Below, one piece after another: positions 55,101-64,000 of a stretch of DNA of 64,000 nucleotides. The notes under the pieces were generated by a model. It saw only the letters and a list, made by a program, of their open reading frames with translations, was not told the DNA's origin and made no database searches. The position numbers and the translations under genes are program-made. This DNA comes from Patella vulgata (taxonomy: Eukaryota > Mollusca > Gastropoda > Patellidae), in assembly GCF_932274485.2 (NCBI RefSeq), contig NC_065881.2, positions 8,342,613-8,406,612 of the forward strand, read 5' to 3'. Every line of letters starts with the position of its first letter. Position 1 is the stretch's first letter.

Positions 55101-58100
55101 AACGGCACACAACATTAGAGATAAATACATACCTGATACTTCTTCTTGATAGATGGCACAGACTGGTTTGGTTTCCTCTTGCACCTTGGTTTTCATGGCA
55201 ACGAGAAATTTGTCGACTGCCACCTTGTGTGGGTTAGCAACATGGTTGTGGTTTCTGGAATATTTGGTAATAAAGCCTTGGTGGGTGTTCAGGGTTGCTG
55301 GACAACCTTTTATACAACATCTCCAGTATACTCGTTCTACCTTCCTATTCTTCACTCGGAATTTGTATTCTTCATGGACTAAGTTTTCTCCACCTTGAGC
55401 ATTGGGGATGTACTGGATGTTTACTTGAACGTTTGCCATGATGAAATATGACAGACTGACTTCTGTGTGTCCTTATAAAGACCGTGTAATGTGTAGGCTT
55501 ACTGAACATAATTCATATTATATTCAAGTGTCATTTTTTGAATAAAATTCATCACTTTAACGATTACAGTGAGTTCATCTCACCAATTATAAGACTGAAT
55601 ATTTAGTCACTTTCAATATTTGTTTTTTTCCATCTAATTACCTATAACACCTAATCCTAATCCGCTTAATACACTAATCCTTATTAGACCTTAATTGGAT
55701 TAATCAAAAGTGGGCACAGTGAGATGTAACCGGCAGAACAGTAGGAGGTTAAACCCCATTTCATTTTATTTATTTACATGGCAAGCCAATAATTGGCCCT
55801 CTAGAACATCGGATGGCCGAGGTTTTAAATCGAGTAGAACATCCACGTCATTCAATAATTTAACATTAATCGAGAATTTGTTTGTTATCGTTGCAATGGT
55901 ACTAGACAATCGAGAACCTCACCTAATAACGATATTCAATATAAATATTTTAAATTTCAGAACCAAATCTATTTCCCACTGCAAATGCCGTATCAGAAAA
56001 ACAGTTGGCAAAAGATTTTGCTGCATTTAAAAATATCGTATCGTCTAGTGGTGTACCGCCATTTTTAACAATTGGGCCGGATACTGCTAGTATGACTCCG
56101 CGCTACCTTAAAAAGTAAGTGTTTTAAATCACTCGGCAATCCTCAGCAGATTCCGGTACCCTACATCTAGCCTCGGCTGTATGACGGTAAGTGATATGTA
56201 CCCACACCTATACAATTGAGCTGCGGCACCGGTTTACTTATTAGGAAAACTTGCTGCTTTTAGAAAGAAGTTCTCAAAATTGCGTCGTTCCAAGAGTGTG
56301 TAGAATATACAGTACAAAGTTGTCCTTGTTTAAAGAAAATCAGATAAACTTGAAAGAAAATCAGTTTAGACCTTGAAAGCTTTGTTTGATAAAACATTAT
56401 TCACAGGCAGTGTCATGAGCGAGGCTCGATGTAGGGTACTGGAGTCTGCTGAGGTTTGCCGATTGATAAAACATTCTTCATAGGCGTGGTCATGGCCGAC
56501 GCCGTTGGTAGTGCGTTATACAGCCGAGGCTCGATGTAGGGTACTGGAGTCTGCTGAGGTTTGCCGAGTGTGTTTTAAATCTGCCTTTAAATTTCATAAT
56601 ATGTGTCATTTAATTTTATGTTAGTCGCTGAACTAATTTGAAATAAAATGGGGTTTAAGTACCTACTGCACCAACCGAGCTAATGAAGAGGGGGATCCGA
56701 CTAGTTCCTTTAAGAACGATCTCTGATCGGACGATGTCCACTGACCTTTCCTATCCGTCCCTATATAGCTGCAATATGAAAATACCGCTCTTCCCCACCT
56801 CTGTTCTAAGGCTATTTTGAAATCCTTACCTACTATTTTGCACCGTGATCTTCTTTGTTCGCCAACAGGAATCATTTCACGCCAAATTTGACACAAATGT
56901 ATAATAATTCAACATCATTTAAGGTTAAATAACGTACACGAAATACATTTGAACAGATCAGCCATTAGGAAACTCGAACATGCGCAAACCCGATTTTGTT
57001 TTAATCTCGATATATTTGTTACTCTGTAAGAGATTGGTTGTTAACTCGACTGTTAACCAGTCATAATTTGGGACAGAAATCATCAGTCAGTCCAGCAGTG
57101 CCGAGTGGGATTAGGTTTAATCAATCGGAACACCGCGGGGAGGAGTAATTAAGGCTTATAATTATCATGTATTTCCCAAGGGTAACACAGAAGAGTTGAA
57201 ACTTTCTGGACGCGTGAAGATAAAATCACCGTAATACTGTAATTAATATTTGTTTCATGTATTATTAAAGTTTTTTAGAGGCTGGTGGAGGTGATGTAGT
57301 TGACGTTGTTACAGTGCACCAGTAAGTAATATCATCTACCATCTTTAATTTAATCACTCGAGAAATAAGATTTAATAACAAATACCATCGTAATATTGAC
57401 CATTATCTGAGTATGACGTCCAAGGAACAAGCATGTCACGTTTCGTGTCGATGGTACATGAATTGACGGAGCCTTGGGGGTGTATTTCGAAGAGCGTACC
57501 CGCCAAGAATAACAATATGAATAGCGATTGGGTAGCACCATACTAAATGGAGCTAACTGAACGACATTTTAAGTCCTAAATCGACGAATTTAGTATATTT
57601 GAGAAGTATACATTTTCTGCTTTCATTCAATAAAATTGAAAAGGTTTAATTAGTATTTTTGTGTATTGTATAACAGATGGGAACCGGGGTAGGGCCCCAT
57701 TACAAAACAATATACTAATTTGTGGATATGGCGGTCATTTAGGGTAGAGATCTATTCTCGAAATAGTTAGTTCCATGTGTACAGAACGGGTTACCACATG
57801 CTGAACAATCTTTTGCGATTTAAATTAGTCCCGCTTAGGCCTCGAAATCACAGTGGTTACTTGGCATATATTTTCTTTTCAAATTTATTATACTGTTTAA
57901 ACGGCATTTAGTAATTAAACACATTAAAATAACGTATTGGATGTGTTATTATATATTATGCATTCATCGGAGGGGGTTTATCTGTTCATATTAGCTAAGT
58001 AGAAGTTGAGTTACATTATTATATTCAAAGGTTCAACCGACTGTTCTCATAATTTATATGTTTTCATTCTTGTTTTGATAGCACATAGCATATATTTGGT

Positions 58101-61100
58101 TCTTTCTGACTGTATCAGTATTGTGCTTGAATACAACAAAAGAATCATTGTTGAAACACAGCTCTTGTTAAAGTTACAATTTCATATTTTCTAAGAAAGT
58201 CAAAACATAATTATTTCTATGTCTTTTGCTCAATAGGTTGTCAACTCACTATTATACGATCATAGGTGTCATTCTCACACTTAAAACTCATTTACACCGG
58301 AAATAATAACACAATTACCTCCCTTGTTTTCTATTCGCCACCATAGAGTAGTTATCTTCAAACGTTTGAATTTTAAGATGAAAATGATATTTTTGCCAAT
58401 TTCTCAACTGGCAATAGTGAATTATAGGATTAATAGGATTATTCTTTAACAAGGTAGGACTGTTTATAGATACCATCTATTTTAAGGCTTTATTTTAATA
58501 AATTTTAAAAATATAACTTAAAAATATGAAATTGCAACTTTAATAGACTAATTTTCTTCCATGGAATCGTTGTAGAAACATAGCTCTGATTAAAATGCAG
58601 TAATTGTCTTCCAAGAGAAACACAACTCTGATTACAGTAGAGATTGTCTTCAATGGAACCGTTGTGTTTATTTTGACTAAAATTAAACATAAATTATGCA
58701 AGCGCTAAATTTGCAGGTCTTTCTTTAGGCCTTTAAAAAAGAGTTCGATGTTCAAAAATATTTCAATTTATCCCTTTTCGTCCTTTTAATTTTCAGGTAT
58801 TATACGAATGGTCAGAAGGCGACGCTAAAAGATTTTACCGACAGAAAACTTTTAGATAAATTTATACCGGAAGTTGACTCGTTTGTCAAAATTTGTAACG
58901 AGCAGGCTCCTAATAAACAATGCTGGTTGGGTGAATCGTCATCATGTTATCATGGAGGGGCTCCACATATATCAGATAGATATGTCGCGGGATTCTTGTA
59001 AGTTGTTTTCTTTTGTTACTAATCTGATTAAAACATAGATCGTATTTCGTTTCGTTTTTTATAGTTCAAAATTTCGTTTTACTTGTCTCTACTACACTAG
59101 GATCTAGAAGAGTTGTTATATAACCCGCGTTATGATGTGAGGGATTAACCAATGAAGCTATCTGTTACGGCGAGTTTTTGGCGTAAGGTGCACGGAATTG
59201 TGGGTAACCCACTAAAAACAACAACTCTGATTGTTTATTCAAATGTTTGACATCATAGGGTCAAAAGTCGCTCGCATGATCTCTGACGCGAGTTTCCACT
59301 ACAACCGGCCAGATCTTCATGTAGGGTAGGCCAGCGAAAGTATTAAAAAGAACGAAACGAAATATAGATTTGTATTTTATATTAATCAGATTGTTTTGTT
59401 TCATGAATATTGGAAAGATTGAAAATCATTAGGATTCTTCCTCATATACATCAAGAACACCTACCTAATTATCAGACAAATCAGTCAAGGTATAGACTGC
59501 TAATAAGAATTGTTGACAGACGGACTAACGAACCAATGGAATTGTGTTTCTCCTAAAACCGCAAATGGCGAACGCCAAAAAGAAAATAGGAATGCGACTT
59601 GATGATCGGGATTCCTTTATTCCCCGCGTATTTCATTCCGCTGTAAAAATTAGAACTACCTGAAAATTCACTACGAAACAATGAAATGCCATGTGCTGAT
59701 AATGCGAGAAGGCGTATATTTTAAATGCCATTTAAAGACACGTCTTCAATCATTAAATATTCGCCTATATGTGTTAATAATTCTACGCTTATGAAATGAT
59801 AATTATTATTTACATTTTTTCGACCAAAATTAGATTTCTGATTCAGGAATGTTTTGCATCACAGTTATTATTTTTTGTCCCTCGCCTTTCGAAGAAAGCA
59901 GGGGACTATTAAAATGGGTTCGTCCGTCTGTCTGTCTGTCCGTCACACTTTTTGGGACACAATAACTCTCCTTCTAATTGACCTAGAATGTTCAAACTTG
60001 GTGTAGGTGTTTATGAGGTCAATGCCTTGATGGAGTGCGAAGCAGAGATAAGTAATTTGATTGGTTGATGCTTTGGGACACGATAACTTTAGTTCTAAGT
60101 GAGAGTGGTGAAACTTGGTATATAGTTTCATTACATCAGTACCTTGACTAAGTTCGATGATGAGAATTTTCTGCTTAGGCTAAGGAGCAATAAGCATTTT
60201 GATTGGTCAAGACTTTGGAACATAACAACTCTGCTTCTAATTGAGGTAGTATGTTTAAACTTGATGTAGATGTTCGTCTTGACTGAGTTCAATGATTAAC
60301 ATATCGAGCTAAAGCTAATCAGAGATAAGCAATTTCCTTGGTCGATGCTTTGGGACAAGATAACTTTGATTCTATCTGATAGAGAGTGATGAAATTTAGT
60401 GTATAGTTGATAATCAGTTTGATTGCTTAATACTTTTGAAAAAAATAAATGTGCGATTAATTAATATGTGTCATCTATTTATTTGAGGATTTCGGCGGGG
60501 GAAATCAGCCTCACTGTTGGCTTGTTTTTTTTTACACCCAAGGTGGTTAGATAAGCTTGGATTATCAGCTTTACGTGGATTACAGGCTGTTTTACGACAA
60601 TCGTTTTATGGCGGTAATTATGGCTTAATAGACACAAACCTCAATCCTAATCCCGTGAGTTAATCAATTAAATACTTAGTATTCCATATCAAATATTATT
60701 ATGAACCATTACAAACTATTCCACAAGATAAATGTCTTGGTATTGAGAAGCCGTGGTCACACAGTGAGCAAGACGCTGGCTCGCTTACCAGATCGGATGA
60801 GTAAAAATTTGGCTGCATTGGCCGAGAAAGTTCATTGAGATATTCTGGCGTCGTCTCCGCTTGCCAGTGGTGCAAGGCGGAAAGAGAGAGGGGTGTTTAA
60901 AATAAGATCAACAGTTTTAGGTGGAATGCGACGCTGGAAATGCTCAGATTTTTCACCCCAGGTTTTAGGTAATGTCTTTAAGGAGGGGCAGGAGGGAGGG
61001 CGTTGGGGTTATAAATTATATTCTCATTCCGATCGGAATATACTAGACTAGAAAATGCGGTTGAACGTCCTACTTTCCTGTACCGACCAGACTTATGTGT

Positions 61101-63445
61101 GCTATGAGAGTAATATGGTCATTGTTACTATTATATGGATGGGTACAGAACACCTCACGACTGTCATGGCGTGACTCACGTGTTAGCAATACCCAAGTAA
61201 TGTGGTTAATATAAGATTATATAGAGAGTTATTGTATATAGTACTAATCTATATATATCATTAACACTACCATACTAAACCTCACTCTACAAATTCCATT
61301 ATCAACACAGAGAACTTATTACTTTGAGAACAGATCTCTACTCTGAATGACCGCCATTTTAAAAAAATCAGTATATTATTTGTAATGTGGCTGTAATTCA
61401 TGTCATGTTTTACACAGAAAATGACTCGTTTATGTAACGCGGCCATTGTGAACCTCCCCAACCGGCCTACAATTAGCATCTCCTATAAAATATACAATAT
61501 TTGTTCTTGTAGGACTACTGGTTAACATTGATATATAAAAGTCTGGTTGGTAGTCCCGTCTTCGATGTAAGTCAAACTACAGACCCTAATGTTCGAGTCT
61601 ACGCCCATTGTACAAATGTTAGCAGGTATGTTTATATTTATGTACATGGTTGGCCACATTCTGGACATCTGAGACACGCTACCCGCGGAGAAGTATCTCA
61701 GACACAGTCAATAGCCATGATATCCATATCACGTGATCTACACACTCACAGGTCATGACATTGACGTCAATGGGTCATCAGGTCAACAACACGTTACATT
61801 GTAAACAATAGGTTTATCTTCAGCATTGTTTCCTTTGCACCCATAAAGACTATATAATTCGTCCAGTCCCAACATGTTCTCTCTTCTTCCAATGATTTTT
61901 CACAAAAATAACATCTAAAACTCATAGAATTGACGTCGTCTTCAATGACAGCGTCTGCGAATTGTTGTTCATAGAGGCTGCCATCTTGGCACTATTTTGT
62001 GCGTCGGTCGTGTCTATTTCAGATATAGACAATCAATTCTGTTGATGTTTTTAGCGTTGGGATTGACTAATAGTTAATTTATTTCAGTTCTAAAACAAAT
62101 ATTTTAAACTGTAACGCAAATTTAGAAAATAGCCAAATTCTGGCTGGGATTACTGAGCAAAATGGCCATTCACTGTATACGTGCGAGAAAAGCTAGCCAC
62201 CAATTAATTTTCGTACTTTAGTTACGTACGGGTTGGCCACAGTCAATTTAAAGGACAATATTGGTGTCAGTCATTATCACATATGTGATAGAACTGGTTA
62301 AACACATTCCAAATATAATTTTAACACAGAGGTAATTGCTATGATAGATGCGTAATGAAGATTTCAAGAAACGGAAGTGCCGAAAGCAAAAGGAAAACAT
62401 AAGTTATCCTTCTATATAACTGACTGTTCTCACACAGTCTCATATAACAACTTTTGGTCTTCGAAGGAATTATTAGTGAGAAGAAATTCGCCAGTATATT
62501 TGTTATCACTCGTCACTTCAGACAGTTATATAGAAAGATAACCCATGTTTTCCCTTTGCTTTCGTCTCTTTCGCCAGCAAGTATAACGGTATATTATATA
62601 TTACAGTAGTATAGGTTATAAATCAGGAAGTATAACGGTATATTATATATTACAGTAGTATAGGTTATATAAACCAGGGAGTGTAACGGTATATTATATA
62701 TTACAGTAGTATAGGTTATATATCAGGCAGTGTAACGGTATATATAATGAATATAGGAAGTGAAACAGTATCTGTTGATATACCATTTAGTTCAAGTAAA
62801 ACACAACAAAGATATATTTTATCACCTGGAGATGATAATGGTTTAACCTCACAGTAAGTTCATTAATTTGAATAATTAGAAAATTATATATTGATATCAA
62901 TAAACCCCCAACTCCAGTGCGAGAAAGAAAAATCCAGCAAAATTACAAAAAACAAAATGCATCTACAACGGGTTTCACAGGGACCCATTTCCCATTTTAA
63001 GTTTCAACGATTGAAGTTCCTGTACCAATGAAAGGTGTCAATAGAAATCCAGAAATATTAGTTAAATTAATACATACTTGTTTAGAAATTCCTATAATTT
63101 GTTTAAAAATTGAATTGAATATAAATCACTTTAAATACACTCATATTACATTAATATGACTTTTACACCCATTTAGTATTTTTAGGATTCCAAAGAATAG
63201 AGCTATATCTTTAAACAAAATTAACCTCTTATTTTTTTTTTTTAAATATTTGATATGTTACAAAACTTCTCTTATATAATTTCAGATTTGTAAAACTGAA
63301 TGGAAATGTTCTGATGTTACCAAATGATTATTCGTTACCTCCCTTGATACCTGTTTTCAGCAACGATACCCTTCAGCTAGAAGCGTATAATATGGGATTC
63401 GTTGTTATACCAGATGCCATGAAAGCAGAGTGTATGCAGATATGA
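50314..63445 (+). CDS. HPSE: Heparanase-like GH79 endo-beta-glucuronidase, paralog 2 (ten exons)
   Basis: Exons 50314-50483, 51588-51727, 52744-52917, 55961-56114, 57271-57321, 58797-58997, 60543-60654, 61513-61625, 62707-62853, 63286-63445. All introns are GT-AG; the product is 473 residues. The ATG was chosen because the signal peptide ([13 protein letters not shown], then cleavage near NVSC) starts there, although the frame is open further upstream. ELGNEP holds proton donor E162 and [13 protein letters not shown] the nucleophile E276; [27 protein letters not shown] and YAHCTN are family motifs. Against paralog 1, exon 7 is two codons shorter, exon 10 two codons longer, and TVHH is TVHQ. 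Introns carry an autonomous-looking MULE, several SINEs and MITEs. Like paralog 1 it lacks the excised linker of the ~543-residue human enzyme. Intact by eye; substrate unproven. Confidence 0.95.
50567..50845 (+). mobile_element. SINE A in intron 1, with TSD
   Basis: Head GGGCGAATGGTTAGCACG to (TC)n tail. Flanks ACCCACCATTCCC and ACCCACCATCCCC match at 12 of 13. Confidence 0.9.
50885..51200 (+). mobile_element. SINE B copies, partial
   Basis: Two successive head segments (GTGGCTCAGTGAGTAAGATG at 50897 and CGTGGTTCAGTGACTAGGAC at 50962), then a body with deletions to CCCCATTTCATTTC. Confidence 0.7.
51815..52086. repeat. (TTC)n-rich tract
   Basis: Long TTCTTC/CTCC pyrimidine run in intron 2, continuing into a (GA)n SINE A tail. 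Open frames across it on both strands are compositional. Confidence 0.9.
52087..52375 (-). mobile_element. SINE A, rearranged
   Basis: (GA)n tail, then core sequence, then a second body segment (CTAGGTCATTCCGGGACTAA) and core again: two overlapping partial copies. Confidence 0.65.
52392..52724 (+). mobile_element. MITE C, left terminus lost
   Basis: From TTTTTATAGTTCAAAATTTCG to GTAATTTAATCAAATTG. Ends 19 bp before exon 3, so part of the intron 2 acceptor region is transposon-derived. Confidence 0.75.
53506..53860. repeat. ~100-bp tandem repeat inside the MULE
   Basis: CGATGTTTTATATAT blocks start at 53506, 53601, 53701 and 53801. The units are nearly identical and include ACATGGATATATCATACATC. 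Between transposase stop and left terminus. Confidence 0.88.
53889..55439 (-). CDS. MULE transposase with N-terminal FLYWCH zinc finger
   Basis: Two exons, 55133-55439 and 53889-54973, joined across a 159-bp GT-AG intron (CAG/GTATGT, TTTACAG/CC). The product is 463 residues. Residues ~27-72 form a FLYWCH finger: [13 protein letters not shown] and HNH give the Cys/His set. The MULE catalytic core follows: YCDGTF with D191, [11 protein letters not shown] with D258, GCFFHVGQ (C279, H282), and [12 protein letters not shown] with E378 as a possible third acid. The C-terminal tail is basic ([11 protein letters not shown]). FLYWCH plus MULE is a known animal combination; the finger probably binds the termini. 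No internal stop is present in the spliced frame, so the element could be autonomous. The exact third catalytic residue is uncertain. Confidence 0.9.
56131..56569 (+). mobile_element. MITE G in intron 4
   Basis: CGGCAATCCTCAGCAGATTC at left and, inverted, CGGCAAACCTCAGCAGACTC at right. The right terminus is partly duplicated (56415-56465 and 56519-56569). Confidence 0.75.
57322..58676. other. Intron 5, mostly unannotated
   Basis: AT-rich. Contains a loosely inverted pair around AAAGTTACAATTTCATATTT (58165) and its inverse near 58520. No exon seen. Confidence 0.4.
58680..58736 (-). mobile_element. MITE D terminus
   Basis: TTAAACATAAATTATGCAAG and CAGGTCTTTCTTTAGGCCT, about 60 bp before exon 6. 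Confidence 0.55.
59011..59402 (+). mobile_element. MITE C, full length, 9-bp TSD
   Basis: Element 59020-59393, flanks TTTTGTTAC and TTTTGTTTC (8 of 9). Inserted 22 bp downstream of the exon 6 donor. Full body including GATCTTCATGTAGGGTAGGC. Confidence 0.85.
59878..60530. repeat. Repeat N with ~150-bp internal units
   Basis: Begins CCTCGCCTTTCGAAGAAAGC with a GTCTGTCTGTCTGTCCGTC run. Then come about four diverged units built on GATTGGTTGATGCTTTGGGA and AACTTGGTGTA-like text, ending GGCGGGGGAAATCAGCCTCA. Probably a mobile-element derivative; family unknown. Confidence 0.55.
60745..61110. mobile_element. SINE B fragments
   Basis: Plus head fragment (GAGCCGTGGTCACACAGTGA to GCCAGTGGTGCAAGGCGG) at 60749-60885 and a short minus 3' fragment near 61050-61110. 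Confidence 0.55.
61626..62245. other. Intron 8, first part
   Basis: No repeat or exon recognised. Confidence 0.4.
62248..62578 (+). mobile_element. MITE E, right end lost
   Basis: TTAAAGGACAATATTGGTGT start. The body then folds back: TATCCTTCTATATAACTGAC near 62410 and its inverse near 62530. It ends at the tandem acceptor repeat. Confidence 0.7.
62581..62740 (+). repeat. Tandem repeat spanning the exon 9 acceptor (paralog 2)
   Basis: Three units of 49, 51 and 49 bp, each with GTATAACGGTATATTATATA or a variant followed by TTACAG/TAGTATAGG. Candidate acceptors end at 62606, 62655 and 62706. Only the last gives an open exon; the first two run into stops (TAG, TAA) within ~50 bp. Confidence 0.88.
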
Positions 63446-63459
63446 AAATCTTTTGCTGT

Positions 63460-63465
63460 AATAAA
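63460..63465 (+). other. Polyadenylation signal AATAAA
   Basis: AATAAA 15 bp after the stop codon of the plus heparanase gene, giving a very short 3' UTR if used. Confidence 0.5.
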
Positions 63466-63562
63466 ATGTTAAAACAGTGCTTGTCTGAACACTAAACACA
63501 AAACCGCTAAATATCCCTGTACTCCGTCCGGTATATAAAAATGAAGGCAGAGCGGAGCACTA

Positions 63563-63765
63563 TGGGGATGCTCGATTCACAGTCCAGAACGTCCCGAATT
63601 GACAGAATTGCAATTGGGTAACCCGGTATTCAGTCCCGTCCCGTAGAATCGTGACGTAATTAAACACAACAAATGTGTTGATTGAGATATTTACTTATCC
63701 AGTCGACGCATGCGTTGTAGTCCGAAATACCCCTTTTCACTCGATTGTCACTGATTATTAATGTG
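63563..63765 (+). repeat. Dispersed repeat J, copy 2
   Basis: CGTCCCGAATTGACAGAATT and GAATCGTGACGTAATT as at 6862-7095. Confidence 0.55.
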
Positions 63766-63827
63766 ATTTTGATAATGAAAGAATGTGAAAGATTTTTGGG
63801 TATTAACTGGTTGGTTGAAAGAGTTGG

Positions 63828-64000
63828 GGTGGGGGTAGATGGCCGAATGGTTAGTGCGTGCGCGCTGTATCATATGGTCTTTCATGGAGTCAACTGGCGG
63901 GGTTTCGATTCCCCAGTTGTAAGTGGGAAGCAGTAGGGTCGCTTGTCCAACATAGTGGGTTTTCTCCGGGTCCTCCGGTTTCCACCCACTGCTAAAGACA
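63828..64000 (+). mobile_element. SINE A, cut by window end
   Basis: G-rich leader, head GATGGCCGAATGGTTAGTGC, B-box-like GGTTTCGATTCCCCAG and core to CTGCTAAAGACA. Confidence 0.85.

Larger units (their letters stand above)
53364..55730 (-). mobile_element. Mutator-like (MULE) DNA transposon, apparently complete
   Basis: Inverted termini ~100 bp long: CTCACTGTGCCCACTTTTGA followed by TTAATCCAATTAAGGTC at left, the same inverted at right. Presumed 9-bp duplication GGGCAGGAC / CGGCAGAAC (7 of 9) cut from the host SINE B. It carries one spliced transposase gene. Terminus similarity is high and the reading frame is open, consistent with fairly recent insertion. It occupies intron 3 of the plus heparanase gene. 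Confidence 0.88.
53053..55775 (+). mobile_element. SINE B interrupted by the MULE
   Basis: Head and body 53053-53363 (GAGCCACGGTGGGTAAGAAG to GCCCAGTCGGGGCAGGAC). Its 3' end is 55731-55775 (CGGCAGAACAGTAGGAGG to ATTTCATTTTATT). The 2.4-kb transposon lies between the halves. Confidence 0.85.

Noticed and set aside
1-64000. LTR retroelements, endogenous retroviruses, Polintons, LINE reverse transcriptases
   Set aside because: No terminal repeat pairs, integrase, protease, capsid or reverse-transcriptase motifs were recognised in either strand.

Overview
The window is AT-rich, repeat-dense animal nuclear DNA. It most likely comes from a gastropod mollusc, perhaps a limpet. Two things point there: an adipokinetic-hormone precursor whose mature peptide is QIHFSPTWGS, a form I recall from limpets, and the abundance of tRNA-headed SINEs of a mollusc-like type. 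The species call is inference. Three host genes are supported and all are spliced, so most long open frames in the window are not genes.

Region 1 (about 1-35 kb) is a repeat landscape holding one certain gene. A two-coding-exon adipokinetic hormone (AKH) preprohormone lies on the minus strand, with coding exons at 15247-15441 and 8660-8722. A single exon-like block on the plus strand (20436-20531) hints at another, unidentified gene. The rest is SINE copies, small DNA-transposon derivatives (MITEs), a 25-bp minisatellite rich in TGACGTAA, a 49-bp minisatellite and simple repeats. Two copies of an ~0.9 kb segment (4857-5725 and 13078-14060) form a dispersed duplication.

Region 2 (35.8-63.5 kb) is a head-to-head pair of complete ten-exon GH79 heparanase-like genes. 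One reads minus (47438 down to 35780) and one reads plus (50314 to 63445). Each spliced model gives 473 residues. Intron positions and phases are the same throughout, and eight of ten exons have identical lengths. Both keep the two catalytic glutamates, and both lack the linker that vertebrate heparanase removes on activation. The 2.9 kb between the start codons contains a conserved E-box/TTTATCAAA element upstream of each gene; on the minus gene it is a perfect GTCACGTGAC box. Similarity between the paralogs is patchy: exon 9 is almost identical while neighbouring exon 8 differs at about 19% of bases, which suggests gene conversion. Exon 9 of both copies is preceded by tandem copies of its own splice acceptor.

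Mobile DNA: an apparently intact two-exon Mutator-like (MULE) transposon with a FLYWCH finger sits inside a SINE in intron 3 of the plus gene. A 720-bp MULE relic with a perfect 9-bp target duplication sits in intron 9 of the minus gene. A MITE family with Mutator-type long termini and 9-bp duplications occurs about nine times. Several TTAA-flanked MITE families share a TTAAAG start. Two SINE families (here A and B) have different bodies and tails but the same 3' end, implying a common LINE partner. No LTR element, retrovirus, Polinton, CRISPR array, rRNA gene or functional tRNA gene was recognised. All repeat boundaries are read by eye and are approximate unless a target duplication is quoted.
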